DNA from: CAYSPU01 sp964432995
Lineage (GTDB): Bacteria > Verrucomicrobiota > Verrucomicrobiia > Limisphaerales > JAHDYP01
Direction of reading: 5' to 3'
Assembly: GCA_964432995.1 (NCBI GenBank)
Contig: CAYSPU010000257.1
Location: forward strand, 1 to 8,218
DNA length: 8,218 bases
Part shown: in pieces, positions 1-5,392 of the stretch
Position numbering within the stretch: position 1 is the stretch's first letter
How the letters are laid out: each line of letters starts with the position of its first letter
Program-made: the position numbers and the translations under genes
The notes under the pieces: model-generated
The model's database searches: none
What the model saw: only the letters and a program-made list of their open reading frames with translations
Told to the model about the DNA's origin: nothing

Positions 1-1448
1 TCGCCAACGTCCACCTCGCCCTGAAACAGAACCTCGAGATCATCCCGGTCATCAACAAGATCGACCTTCCCCACGCCAACATCGATCTCGCCAAACGCCA
101 ACTCGAAGACATTCTCGCCATCCCGGCGGACACCGCGATACTGGCCAGCGCCAAGGAAGGCATCGGGGTCGAGGAGATCCTGGAAGCCATCGTCGCCCGC
201 GTGCCGCCGCCCAAACCGACGGGTGCCCGCGCCCTCCAGGCTTTGGTCTTCGATTCCTACTTCGACACGTTCAAAGGGGTCGTCACCCATGTTCGCGTCT
301 TCAACGGCGAGCTGCGCCCCGGACTCCACCTCCAGTTGCTCCACTCCGGCAAGACCGTCGAGGTCAAGGAGGTCGGCAGTTTCAATCCCAAACCCTACGT
401 CCGCGAGCGGCTCGAGACGGGGGAGACCGGTTATCTCACCGCCAACATCAAGAGCCCCAAGGACGTCATGATGGGCGACACCCTGACGGACGCCCGTCTG
501 CCGGCGCCCGCCCTGCCGGGGTTCCTGGAAATCCATCCCATGGTGTTCAGCGGCATCTACCCGATCACCACCGCCGACTACGAACACCTCAAGGCCAACC
601 TCGCCAAACTCCAGCTCAACGACTCCGCATTCATCTACCAGTCCGAAAGCTCCGTCGCCCTCGGCTTCGGCTTCCGCTGCGGCTTCCTCGGCCTCCTCCA
701 TCTCGAGATCGTCCAGGAACGCCTCCGCCGCGAATACGGCATGGACATCATCGCCACCTACCCGAGCGTCGTCTACCGCAACGTCCTGACCTCGGGCGAG
801 GCCAAGGAGGTCGACAATCCCGCCTTCCTTCCCGAAGTCACCTACATCCGCAAGATCGAAGAGCCCATCGTCCAGGCCTTCGTCATCTGCCCGAACGAGT
901 ACATCGGGGACCTCATCGCCCTGATCCAGGAGAAGCGCGGCGAACTCCAGCACACCGAGACGCTCGACACCCGGCGCGTCATGCTCAACGCCCGCCTTCC
1001 GCTCAACGAGATCCTCATCGACTTCCACGACCGCATCAAGAGCATCACCCGCGGCTACGGCTCGATGGACTACGAACACGCCGGCTACCAGGAGTCCGAC
1101 ATGATCAAGCTCGACATCCTGGTCAACGGCGAGCCGGTCGACGCCTTTTCCTGCATCGTCCACCGGACCAAGGCCGAGAGCCGGGGCCGCGCCCTCGCCG
1201 CCAAACTCAAGGAAGTCATTCCCCGGCAGCAGTACCAGGTCGCCATACAGGCCGCCATCGGCGGCAAGATCGTCGCCCGCGAGACCATCGGCGCCCTCCG
1301 CAAGGACGTCACCGCCAAGTGTTATGGCGGCGACATCACCCGCAAACGCAAACTCCTCGAGAAACAAAAGGAGGGCAAAAAGCGGATGAAGTCCATCGGC
1401 AGCGTCAACATCCCCCAGGAGGCCTTCATCGAGGTCCTCAAAGCCTGA
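1..1448 (+). CDS. lepA: Elongation factor 4 (LepA), 3' part, start outside window
   Basis: Translation GTPase EF-4, known to bind stalled or mis-translocated ribosomes and promote back-translocation; it acts in the cytoplasm and on membrane-associated ribosomes. The reading frame is open from base 3, so 481 residues are visible of a family usually near 600. Missing are the N-terminal P-loop and switch regions. The visible part begins at the end of the G domain with the G4 motif NKID (visible residues 18-21) and a G5-like SAKEG. It continues through the beta-barrel domain (VFDSYFDTFKGVV, then KSPKDVMMGDT) and the family hallmark FGFRCGFLGLLHLEIVQERL. The C-terminal LepA-specific domain ends KRKLLEKQKEGKKRMK then SIGSVNIPQEAFIEVLKA, a normal complete LepA end, with a TGA stop at 1446-1448. 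It is followed after 10 bases by a signal peptidase gene. The lepA-lepB order is common in bacteria and suggests co-transcription. Codons are strongly C-ending, and I see nothing odd. Confidence 0.97.
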   Translation, partial: ANVHLALKQNLEIIPVINKIDLPHANIDLAKRQLEDILAIPADTAILASAKEGIGVEEILEAIVARVPPPKPTGARALQALVFDSYFDTFKGVVTHVRVFNGELRPGLHLQLLHSGKTVEVKEVGSFNPKPYVRERLETGETGYLTANIKSPKDVMMGDTLTDARLPAPALPGFLEIHPMVFSGIYPITTADYEHLKANLAKLQLNDSAFIYQSESSVALGFGFRCGFLGLLHLEIVQERLRREYGMDIIATYPSVVYRNVLTSGEAKEVDNPAFLPEVTYIRKIEEPIVQAFVICPNEYIGDLIALIQEKRGELQHTETLDTRRVMLNARLPLNEILIDFHDRIKSITRGYGSMDYEHAGYQESDMIKLDILVNGEPVDAFSCIVHRTKAESRGRALAAKLKEVIPRQQYQVAIQAAIGGKIVARETIGALRKDVTAKCYGGDITRKRKLLEKQKEGKKRMKSIGSVNIPQEAFIEVLKA

Positions 1449-1458
1449 ACCCATTCCC

Positions 1459-2646
1459 ATGCTCTTCCTCCGATGGTTCACCTCCCGGCGCATTCGCCAC
1501 GCCGTCGACGTCTGCCGCCAGGTCCGGCGACTGGCCAGCGCGCAGAAGGATCTCCTGGCTCCCGAGGCCCGCCAGCGCGTCGCCCAGGGCGTGGCGGAAT
1601 TCCGGTCGGTCCTGCGCCAGCACCGCACGCGCGCCGAACTCGACGCCGGCCTCCACGAACTGGAGAAGATCGTCGATGCCAACCTCCGCCCCTATCCCCA
1701 CGCCTCCTGGCGCGAGAACATCGAAGTCTGTCTCGTCACGGGCGCCATTGTGCTCGCCCTCCGGACGTTCTTCTTTCAGCCGATGGCCATCCCGTCCGGC
1801 TCCGCCCAGCCCACCCTGTGGGGCATCGACCGGCAGAATCTCGTGGGCCAGACCACGGCCGCCGTTCCGGGCCGCATCCGGCGGTTCGTCGACAGTTGGT
1901 GGTCCGGCACCCGCATCTTCCACGTCGTCGCCAAGGAGTCGGGTAGCCTCAACCGCATCGGCCCCCCGCGCTGGACCTTCTTCTTCCTCAGCCGCCAAAC
2001 GCTTGCCGTCGGCTCCCGCAACTACACCATCTACTACTCGACCTCCCTGGGCAATTTCGCCCGCGAGCAAGCCCGGCTCGTGGAAGGGACCCGTTACGAA
2101 GCCGGCCAAGACATCGTCAAGCTCCGCGTCACCAGCGGCGATCACCTGTTCGTCAACCGCATGATCTACAACTTCCGCCATCCGTACCGGGGCGAGATTG
2201 TGGTCTTCAGTTCCCGCGGCCTGCCCGGGCTCATCCCGGACACGCACTACATCAAGCGCCTCGTGGCTCTCAGCGGCGAGCGCGTCCGCATCGGCAACGA
2301 CCGCCACCTCGTTATCGACGGACGCCGCCTCGACGCCTCCACCCCCGGCTTCGAAAACGTCTACGGCTTCCCCCTGACCCGACCCCCGCGCGAAAGCCAG
2401 TACTCCGGTCACGTCAACGGCACCGTCGGCAGCCAATATGGCTTGCAGCCGGGATCCATCCGCTACTTCCCCGACGAGAATACCGAGTTCGTCGTTCGCC
2501 CCCGACACTACCTCGCCCTCGGAGACAACACCATGAACAGTCATGACGGCCGGGGTTGGGGCGATTTTCCACGGGAAAAGGTGATCGGCCGCGCCAGCTT
2601 CGTGTTCTGGCCCATCAGCCGCCGCTTCGGTTGGGGCTACCGTTGA
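1459..2646 (+). CDS. lepB: Signal peptidase I, long form (first of two copies)
   Basis: Membrane serine protease (family S26) that removes signal peptides from exported proteins. The 395 residues include a hydrophilic N-terminal part (1-85), a single membrane segment around 88-106 (from VCLVTGAIVLALRTFFF) and then the catalytic box IPSGSAQPTL with Ser115 as the expected nucleophile. The general base should be Lys266 in YIKRLVALSGE, and the conserved GDN (355-357) with following SHDGRGWG is present. The usual Met after the nucleophile (PSGSM) is Ala here. About 150 residues separate Ser and Lys, far more than the roughly 55 in E. coli LepB, so a large periplasmic insert (about 121-228) is present. 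The start ATG lies 10 bases after the lepA stop with no clear Shine-Dalgarno, so translation probably relies on the lepA transcript and coupling. A 5-bp GCGCG/CGCGC hairpin (2650-2663) follows the stop without a T-run. Confidence 0.93.
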   Translation: MLFLRWFTSRRIRHAVDVCRQVRRLASAQKDLLAPEARQRVAQGVAEFRSVLRQHRTRAELDAGLHELEKIVDANLRPYPHASWRENIEVCLVTGAIVLALRTFFFQPMAIPSGSAQPTLWGIDRQNLVGQTTAAVPGRIRRFVDSWWSGTRIFHVVAKESGSLNRIGPPRWTFFFLSRQTLAVGSRNYTIYYSTSLGNFAREQARLVEGTRYEAGQDIVKLRVTSGDHLFVNRMIYNFRHPYRGEIVVFSSRGLPGLIPDTHYIKRLVALSGERVRIGNDRHLVIDGRRLDASTPGFENVYGFPLTRPPRESQYSGHVNGTVGSQYGLQPGSIRYFPDENTEFVVRPRHYLALGDNTMNSHDGRGWGDFPREKVIGRASFVFWPISRRFGWGYR

Positions 2647-2743
2647 GCGGCGCGCAACCGCGCGGCACGTCGCGGTCGGTCGCGCCTGGGCAGCCAACGG
2701 TCTGATGCACATGGAGACCCCGAACTGTGTGACGCCGGCTTTC

Positions 2744-2784
2744 TAACCGGAGTGAGGCCGACAGGAATGTCGGCGCTACGGTTA
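2744..2784. repeat. Nested hairpin element 1 between the signal peptidase genes
   Basis: Two nested perfect stems: outer TAACCG (2744-2749) with CGGTTA (2779-2784), inner GCCGACA (2757-2763) with TGTCGGC (2768-2774), closed by a GGAA tetraloop (GNRA type). The unpaired sides are GAGTGAG and GCTA. There is no T-run, so it is not a classical terminator. The RNA-like architecture and the neighbouring repeats suggest a dispersed intergenic repeat rather than a gene-specific element. Confidence 0.6.
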
Positions 2785-2795
2785 CACCGGAAACA

Positions 2796-2866
2796 GGTAG
2801 GGGGATTCATGGAAAGGCCGGACCTCCAGAGTTTGGACGCGCGTTGGGGCCATGAATCCCCCTACC
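2796..2866. repeat. 17-bp perfect inverted repeat (element 2), GGTAGGG ends
   Basis: The arms are 2796-2812 (begins GGTAGGGGG, ends TTCATGG) and 2850-2866 (the exact reverse complement, ending CCCTACC), separated by 37 bases. The outer GGTAGGG/CCCTACC ends are shared with the next element at 2893-2992, so the two probably belong to one family of small palindromic intergenic repeats. No protein-coding character is visible. Confidence 0.7.
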
Positions 2867-2892
2867 CATTCTGGGATACCACTTCGCATGAA

Positions 2893-2992
2893 AGGTAGGG
2901 CGACCTCTCCGAGGGCGCCGCAAGAAACAGTCTCCGAGCCAAGTGGTTCGGGCGCGTACTCTTCCGGCGCCCTCGGAGAGGTCGCCCTACCT
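2893..2992. repeat. 28-bp perfect inverted repeat (element 3), AGGTAGGG ends
   Basis: The arms are 2893-2920 (begins AGGTAGGGCGACC, ends GAGGGCGCCG) and 2965-2992 (exact reverse complement, ends GCCCTACCT), with a 44-base loop. The 28 pairs without a mismatch are GC-rich and would form a very stable cruciform or RNA hairpin. Open frames across it are by-products of the palindrome. It resembles REP/MITE-like repeats and could be mobilised in trans by a transposase elsewhere in the genome, which is an inference. Confidence 0.75.
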
Positions 2993-3082
2993 GACGGTTC
3001 AAGGAGAGGGCAGGGGAGGGGACTCGCGACTGGCGGATCGTGACTTGCGAAAACATTTGAGCTTCACGCGATCTTGGGTTCT

Positions 3083-3170
3083 AACCACGGAGAGACACCG
3101 ATTCACACGGATAAGGGAAAGAGTGCGTGCTTTCCGTTGAATCCGTGCCCATCCGCGTGGATCCGTGGTT
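3083..3170. repeat. ACCACGGA-type imperfect inverted repeat (element 4)
   Basis: A long segmented palindrome: AACCACGGA (3083-3091) pairs with TCCGTGGTT (3162-3170), CACGGAT (3106-3112) with ATCCGTG (3141-3147), and GGAAAG (3116-3121) with CTTTCC (3130-3135), leaving an 8-base loop. It also contains internally repeated CACGGAT/ATCCGTG-like units. Repeats of this ACCACGGAT type recur in genomes of Verrucomicrobia and Planctomycetes, as I recall. It ends 34 bases before the start of the second signal peptidase gene and probably lies in its 5' leader. Confidence 0.75.
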
Positions 3171-3204
3171 GAATCGAGCAATCCGCGGCCTCGGCGTAAC
3201 TCAC

Positions 3205-4116
3205 ATGCGTGCGATCGGCAGAAACCACCTCGCCGCCGTCGGCGAAGTCGCCCTGGTCTGTCTGACCCTCGGGTTGGCCCTCCGCACCTTCTTCGTGCAG
3301 TCCGTGCAGGTGCCCACCGGCTCGATGGAACCGACGCTGCGAGGCGTGCGCGTCGAGGATCTCCGCGAGAGTCCGGCGCCGTTGCCCGCGGGACCGACGC
3401 GCTGGGCACAGCGTCTCTTGCGTGGTTACACGTATGTTGAGGTGCCGGCGAAGGTTGATGGACGGCTTACGGCCATCGAGGGGTCCACACGGCGGGCGCG
3501 GTCGGGCTGGGTGTATCGTTGTCGGGTTGGCGGTCTAATTCATGAAGTGCACCTGCCTTATGAGGTCGCCGCCAGGGCGGTCGGCCTCGTCGCAGGCGAT
3601 TCCCGAACCGCAGGCCAACCCCTCGTCCGGTGCCGATTCCTCGCCGGAGATCGCATCCTCCTCGACCGCCTGAGCTACAACTTCCGGGCGCCGCGGCGCG
3701 GAGAAGTGGTCGCGTTCCTGCCGGACGACCATCTGCCGTTGGATCCGGGCCGGCTGTATCTGAAGCGGCTGGTCGCTTCTGGCGGGGAAACCGTCCGAAT
3801 CGATGACCACGGGGATGTGAGGATCGAGTCGTCCTCGAGCGCCGCGGGGAGCAAAGGCGGGCGATCGGTTGGTCGCTCGTTGAACGGGCGGGCGTTGACG
3901 GGAATGGGATTTGATGCCGAGGAACTGGCGCCGGCGTTTCCGGATGCGGACGCATGGTACGCGGTTGAGCCTGGCGACGTGCTGGTGCTGGGCGACAACG
4001 CGGTCGGGAGTCTTGATGGGCGGGCTTGGGGCGGATTCGATTGCCGGCGGATCTGGGGGCGGGCTTGGCTGGTGTATTGGCCGTGGGACGGCTGCGGGTT
4101 ACGGGTGGTGCGCTGA
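3205..4116 (+). CDS. lepB: Signal peptidase I, second divergent copy
   Basis: A second S26 signal peptidase, 303 residues from ATG 3205. A membrane segment spans about residues 12-32 (EVALVCLTLGLALRTFFV). It is followed by VPTGSMEPTL with Ser40 as nucleophile, then the predicted general base Lys187 in YLKRLVASGGE and GDN (263-265) with SLDGRAWGG, so all catalytic boxes are present. A GTG at 3127 is in frame, but the extra 26 residues would be encoded by the inverted repeat at 3083-3170. The ATG directly before the basic-hydrophobic anchor is therefore preferred. No good Shine-Dalgarno is visible. The Ser-Lys distance (147 residues) matches the insert size of the upstream copy, yet sequence similarity outside the boxes is low. 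This points to an old duplication with different substrate preference. Codons drift from C-ending to G-ending after about base 3420, unlike lepA and the first copy. Confidence 0.92.
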   Translation: MRAIGRNHLAAVGEVALVCLTLGLALRTFFVQSVQVPTGSMEPTLRGVRVEDLRESPAPLPAGPTRWAQRLLRGYTYVEVPAKVDGRLTAIEGSTRRARSGWVYRCRVGGLIHEVHLPYEVAARAVGLVAGDSRTAGQPLVRCRFLAGDRILLDRLSYNFRAPRRGEVVAFLPDDHLPLDPGRLYLKRLVASGGETVRIDDHGDVRIESSSSAAGSKGGRSVGRSLNGRALTGMGFDAEELAPAFPDADAWYAVEPGDVLVLGDNAVGSLDGRAWGGFDCRRIWGRAWLVYWPWDGCGLRVVR

Positions 4117-4224
4117 GGCCGGGTTAGGGTTGAGAAGGCGGTGTTCATTATCCGCACAATGTATGTTATATTTAATACTCGTGGCGCTATGATTTGCGTT
4201 GCGACCCAGCTATGGGGCTTCGTC

Positions 4225-4417
4225 GGCAAATTGTCCAAAGCTGAAGGAGCCCGAATTTGGCTGAACGATCCTGAAGATCAGGCACTTACAGCCAAAATGG
4301 GCGAAGGCAAATTGTCCACGAAACCGGCGGGCTCTCCAAATTGTCCACTTGTTCGCTAGTTGCTGATAGTGAACGGATTACAGCGCGGGTGGCCGTTTTC
4401 GGCCGTGGACATTTTGG
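4225..4417. repeat. Cluster of CAAATTGTCCA repeats
   Basis: There are three direct copies: GGCAAATTGTCCA at 4225-4237 and at 4306-4318 (identical over 13 bases, 81 bases apart), and CAAATTGTCCAC at 4337-4348. A degenerate inverted copy GTGGACATTTTGG lies at 4405-4417. Multiple short copies near one end with an inverted partner resemble the multi-copy transposase-binding sites at the ends of some insertion sequences such as the IS21 family. No transposase gene is present here, so this would be a remnant or a non-autonomous end. A regulator-binding array is the alternative. Confidence 0.5.
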
Positions 4418-4504
4418 GTGCGGATCTTTACGCGGTGGGGTCCGTTAAAGTCGAACCGGGCAGTTTCTGCCTAGGCCGTGCAAGCCGACTGCAGAGGAGG
4501 TGAA

Positions 4505-4531
4505 ATGGACCTGCCAGGTTCCAGTGAGTAA
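4505..4531 (+). CDS. Possible 8-codon leader peptide behind a perfect Shine-Dalgarno
   Basis: AGGAGG (4495-4500) stands four bases before ATG 4505, the best ribosome-binding site on the plus strand of this window. The reading frame is MDLPGSSE then TAA. No downstream plus-strand gene follows, since the next genes are on the other strand, so an attenuator role is not supported. It could be the remaining 5' end of a deleted gene, or chance. Confidence 0.15.
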   Translation: MDLPGSSE

Positions 4532-4578
4532 GGAATCCTTCTGACGCTGAGGGTCCTGCTCCCATGCCCTTCCCAGCG

Positions 4579-4824
4579 CTACAGCGCCCAGGCGTCGAAT
4601 TCGCCGGACTCGTCCACCTTGAGCGAGCAACCGGTGTCGTGCGCCATGTTCGCGGCCCAGAGGGGGAGACCAGACGCACTCGCCCGCTCGCGCCTCTCCG
4701 GCAGGCGCTCCACACTGCCATCATACCGGATCGGGTTGAAGTCCTGGGGGCTGACGACTTCGATGGACGCGGTGGCCGCGTCGCCGTCCGGGAACCGAAA
4801 CTCGCATCGGATAGTACGGGGCAT
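4579..4824 (-). CDS. Unknown 81-residue protein, last of the leftward cluster
   Basis: Unrecognised small soluble protein. ATG is at 4824-4822 and a TAG stop at 4581-4579. The sequence starts MPRTIRCEFRFPDGDAATAS and has alternating hydrophobic and charged residues, suggesting beta strands in the first half. A later segment WAANMAHDTGCSLKVDESGE contains one Cys and one His but no clear metal-binding pair. No signal peptide or membrane segment is seen. No Shine-Dalgarno is visible before the ATG (TACTTTTCTTCCG). The same frame is open upstream without a stop into the previous gene, so the ATG is chosen because the protein-like sequence begins there and a strong hairpin (4848-4885) separates it from the gene before. 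A longer product from GTG 5004 (141 aa) is the alternative. Confidence 0.5.
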   Translation of the reverse strand: MPRTIRCEFRFPDGDAATASIEVVSPQDFNPIRYDGSVERLPERRERASASGLPLWAANMAHDTGCSLKVDESGEFDAWAL

Positions 4825-4847
4825 CGGAAGAAAAGTAGACTCAAGGC

Positions 4848-4885
4848 AGTAAAACGGTCGGCCAACGCGCCGAGGTCGTTTTACT
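4848..4885. terminator. Nested hairpin between the last two leftward genes, bidirectional terminator-like
   Basis: A perfect 9-bp stem AGTAAAACG (4848-4856) with CGTTTTACT (4877-4885) encloses a 5-bp stem TCGGC (4858-4862) with GCCGA (4869-4873) and a 6-base loop. The A-run on one arm and T-run on the other flank a GC-rich core, the layout of a factor-independent terminator working in both directions, although the T-run is only four bases. On the minus strand it starts exactly at the TAG of the 71-residue frame, consistent with a 3' end there. Confidence 0.5.
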
Positions 4886-5099
4886 ACCTCCGTCCATTGC
4901 TCATGGAAGAGTGGCTTTCTCCCGGCAATGACGGCGGCGATGTGCGCGCCTGCTTGTTCCTCCACTTCAGGGTCGACTTCAGCTCTAATGTCTCCGAATC
5001 GCACTTCTCGGTGTACTGCTGCTGCATCCGCTGCTGCTCTTCTAATGACAACTGGACTTCGATCATCGTCCCGTCTGGGTTCACTTGGTACGCCTTCAT
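4884..5099 (-). CDS. Unknown small protein, reading frame probably shifted near base 5000
   Basis: As read, ATG 5099-5097 to TAG 4886-4884 gives 71 residues. The N-terminal half (MKAYQVNPDGTMIEVQLSLE and a Gln-rich EEQQRMQQQY) has a clear coding pattern with low GC at codon position 2 and high GC at position 3. From about base 5000 this frame becomes Ser/Pro-rich with GC-poor first positions, while the -1 frame takes on a coding pattern (GC-rich first, GC-poor second positions). That frame reads EVDPEVEEQAGAHIAAVIAG and then RKPLFHEQWTEVVKR. A single-base change, sequencing error or programmed frameshift is likely; no classical slippery heptamer is present. The ATG overlaps the stop of the upstream gene (ATGA) and there is no Shine-Dalgarno, so translation should be coupled. 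Function unknown. Confidence 0.5.
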   Translation of the reverse strand: MKAYQVNPDGTMIEVQLSLEEQQRMQQQYTEKCDSETLELKSTLKWRNKQARTSPPSLPGESHSSMSNGRR

Positions 5100-5392
5100 C
5101 TGGGAGCGATCGGCAATGAAACGGTCGGCCTGGCGGATGCCTCCCCTCCCCTGCCCTGGTGGGAGGCGTCCAACTCTGACGCCATCTGGTCGAGCAGCCG
5201 TTCGGCGCGTCGAGCCTCTTTCTGGAGGTTCTCGTGGATAATGCGCGCGACCTCAAACACCCCACCGAGTTCGTCTTCTTCCCAGCGGTAAGGCGACCTC
5301 GGGGCCTCGCACAACAGGCGCGCGAGGGCGTTCGCCGCGGCCACCGCCGCCAACAGATCAAGCGAACTTGCACCTGTCGTTTGCGTGCTCAC
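5096..5392 (-). CDS. Unknown 98-residue helical protein, GTG start
   Basis: Small soluble, predicted all-helical protein with no signal peptide. The GTG start (5392-5390) is favoured over the longer 133-residue reading because GGAGGTG sits five bases upstream and GTGA overlaps the stop of the preceding gene. The core (about residues 11-72) is two helices, LLAAVAAANALARLLCEA and ELGGVFEVARIIHENLQKEA, joined by YRWEED. The pattern resembles the preceding 138-residue protein, suggesting tandem duplication. It also loosely recalls small helical families such as DUF3077, but I cannot confirm that. The tail is low-complexity, with SHQGRGGEASARP encoded by a purine-rich run also found at the end of the preceding gene. 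Its stop overlaps the next ATG by four bases. Function unknown. Confidence 0.65.
   Translation of the reverse strand: MSTQTTGASSLDLLAAVAAANALARLLCEAPRSPYRWEEDELGGVFEVARIIHENLQKEARRAERLLDQMASELDASHQGRGGEASARPTVSLPIAPR

Larger units (their letters stand above)
4117..4578. other. Gene-free stretch with AT-rich patch and short repeats
   Basis: The 462 bases between the second signal peptidase gene and the leftward small-gene cluster carry no convincing gene. An AT-rich patch (about 4141-4180, containing GTTATATTTAATA) stands out from the GC-rich surroundings. It is followed by the CAAATTGTCCA repeats, a perfect GGCCG-TTTT-CGGCC hairpin at 4391-4404, and an AGGAGG Shine-Dalgarno before an 8-codon ORF at 4505. 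An ORF from 4141 to 4359 has no coding character and is crossed by the repeats. The stretch probably marks an old insertion-sequence or island boundary; this is an inference. Confidence 0.5.

Noticed and set aside
1319..2164. Open frame on the plus strand bridging lepA and lepB
   Set aside because: Ser/Pro/Arg-rich composition typical of an out-of-frame reading of the two real genes.
1438..2712. Long open frame on the minus strand opposite the first signal peptidase
   Set aside because: It is a mirror of GC-rich C-ending codons; the plus-strand frame carries all catalytic motifs.
2852..3140. Small ORFs on both strands in the gap between the signal peptidase genes
   Set aside because: They run through the perfect inverted repeats and show no coding bias.
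3127..3204. GTG start extending the second signal peptidase by 26 residues
   Set aside because: The extension lies in an intergenic-type inverted repeat and has no homology-like character; ATG 3205 directly precedes the membrane anchor.
4141..4359. 72-residue ORF MFIIRTMYVIFNTRG...
   Set aside because: It includes the AT-rich patch and two copies of the CAAATTGTCC repeat; no recognisable protein.
4505..4531. Attenuation leader for a downstream operon
   Set aside because: The next genes are on the opposite strand, so there is nothing for it to control.
4117..4578. tRNA or tmRNA as an attachment site at the border
   Set aside because: I found no T-arm consensus (GTTCRA with paired arms) or CCA-ended cloverleaf on either strand.
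4428..4865. 145-residue minus-strand frame overlapping the 81-aa gene
   Set aside because: Ser/Arg/Pro-rich shadow of the adjacent frame; the 81-aa frame has the better codon pattern.
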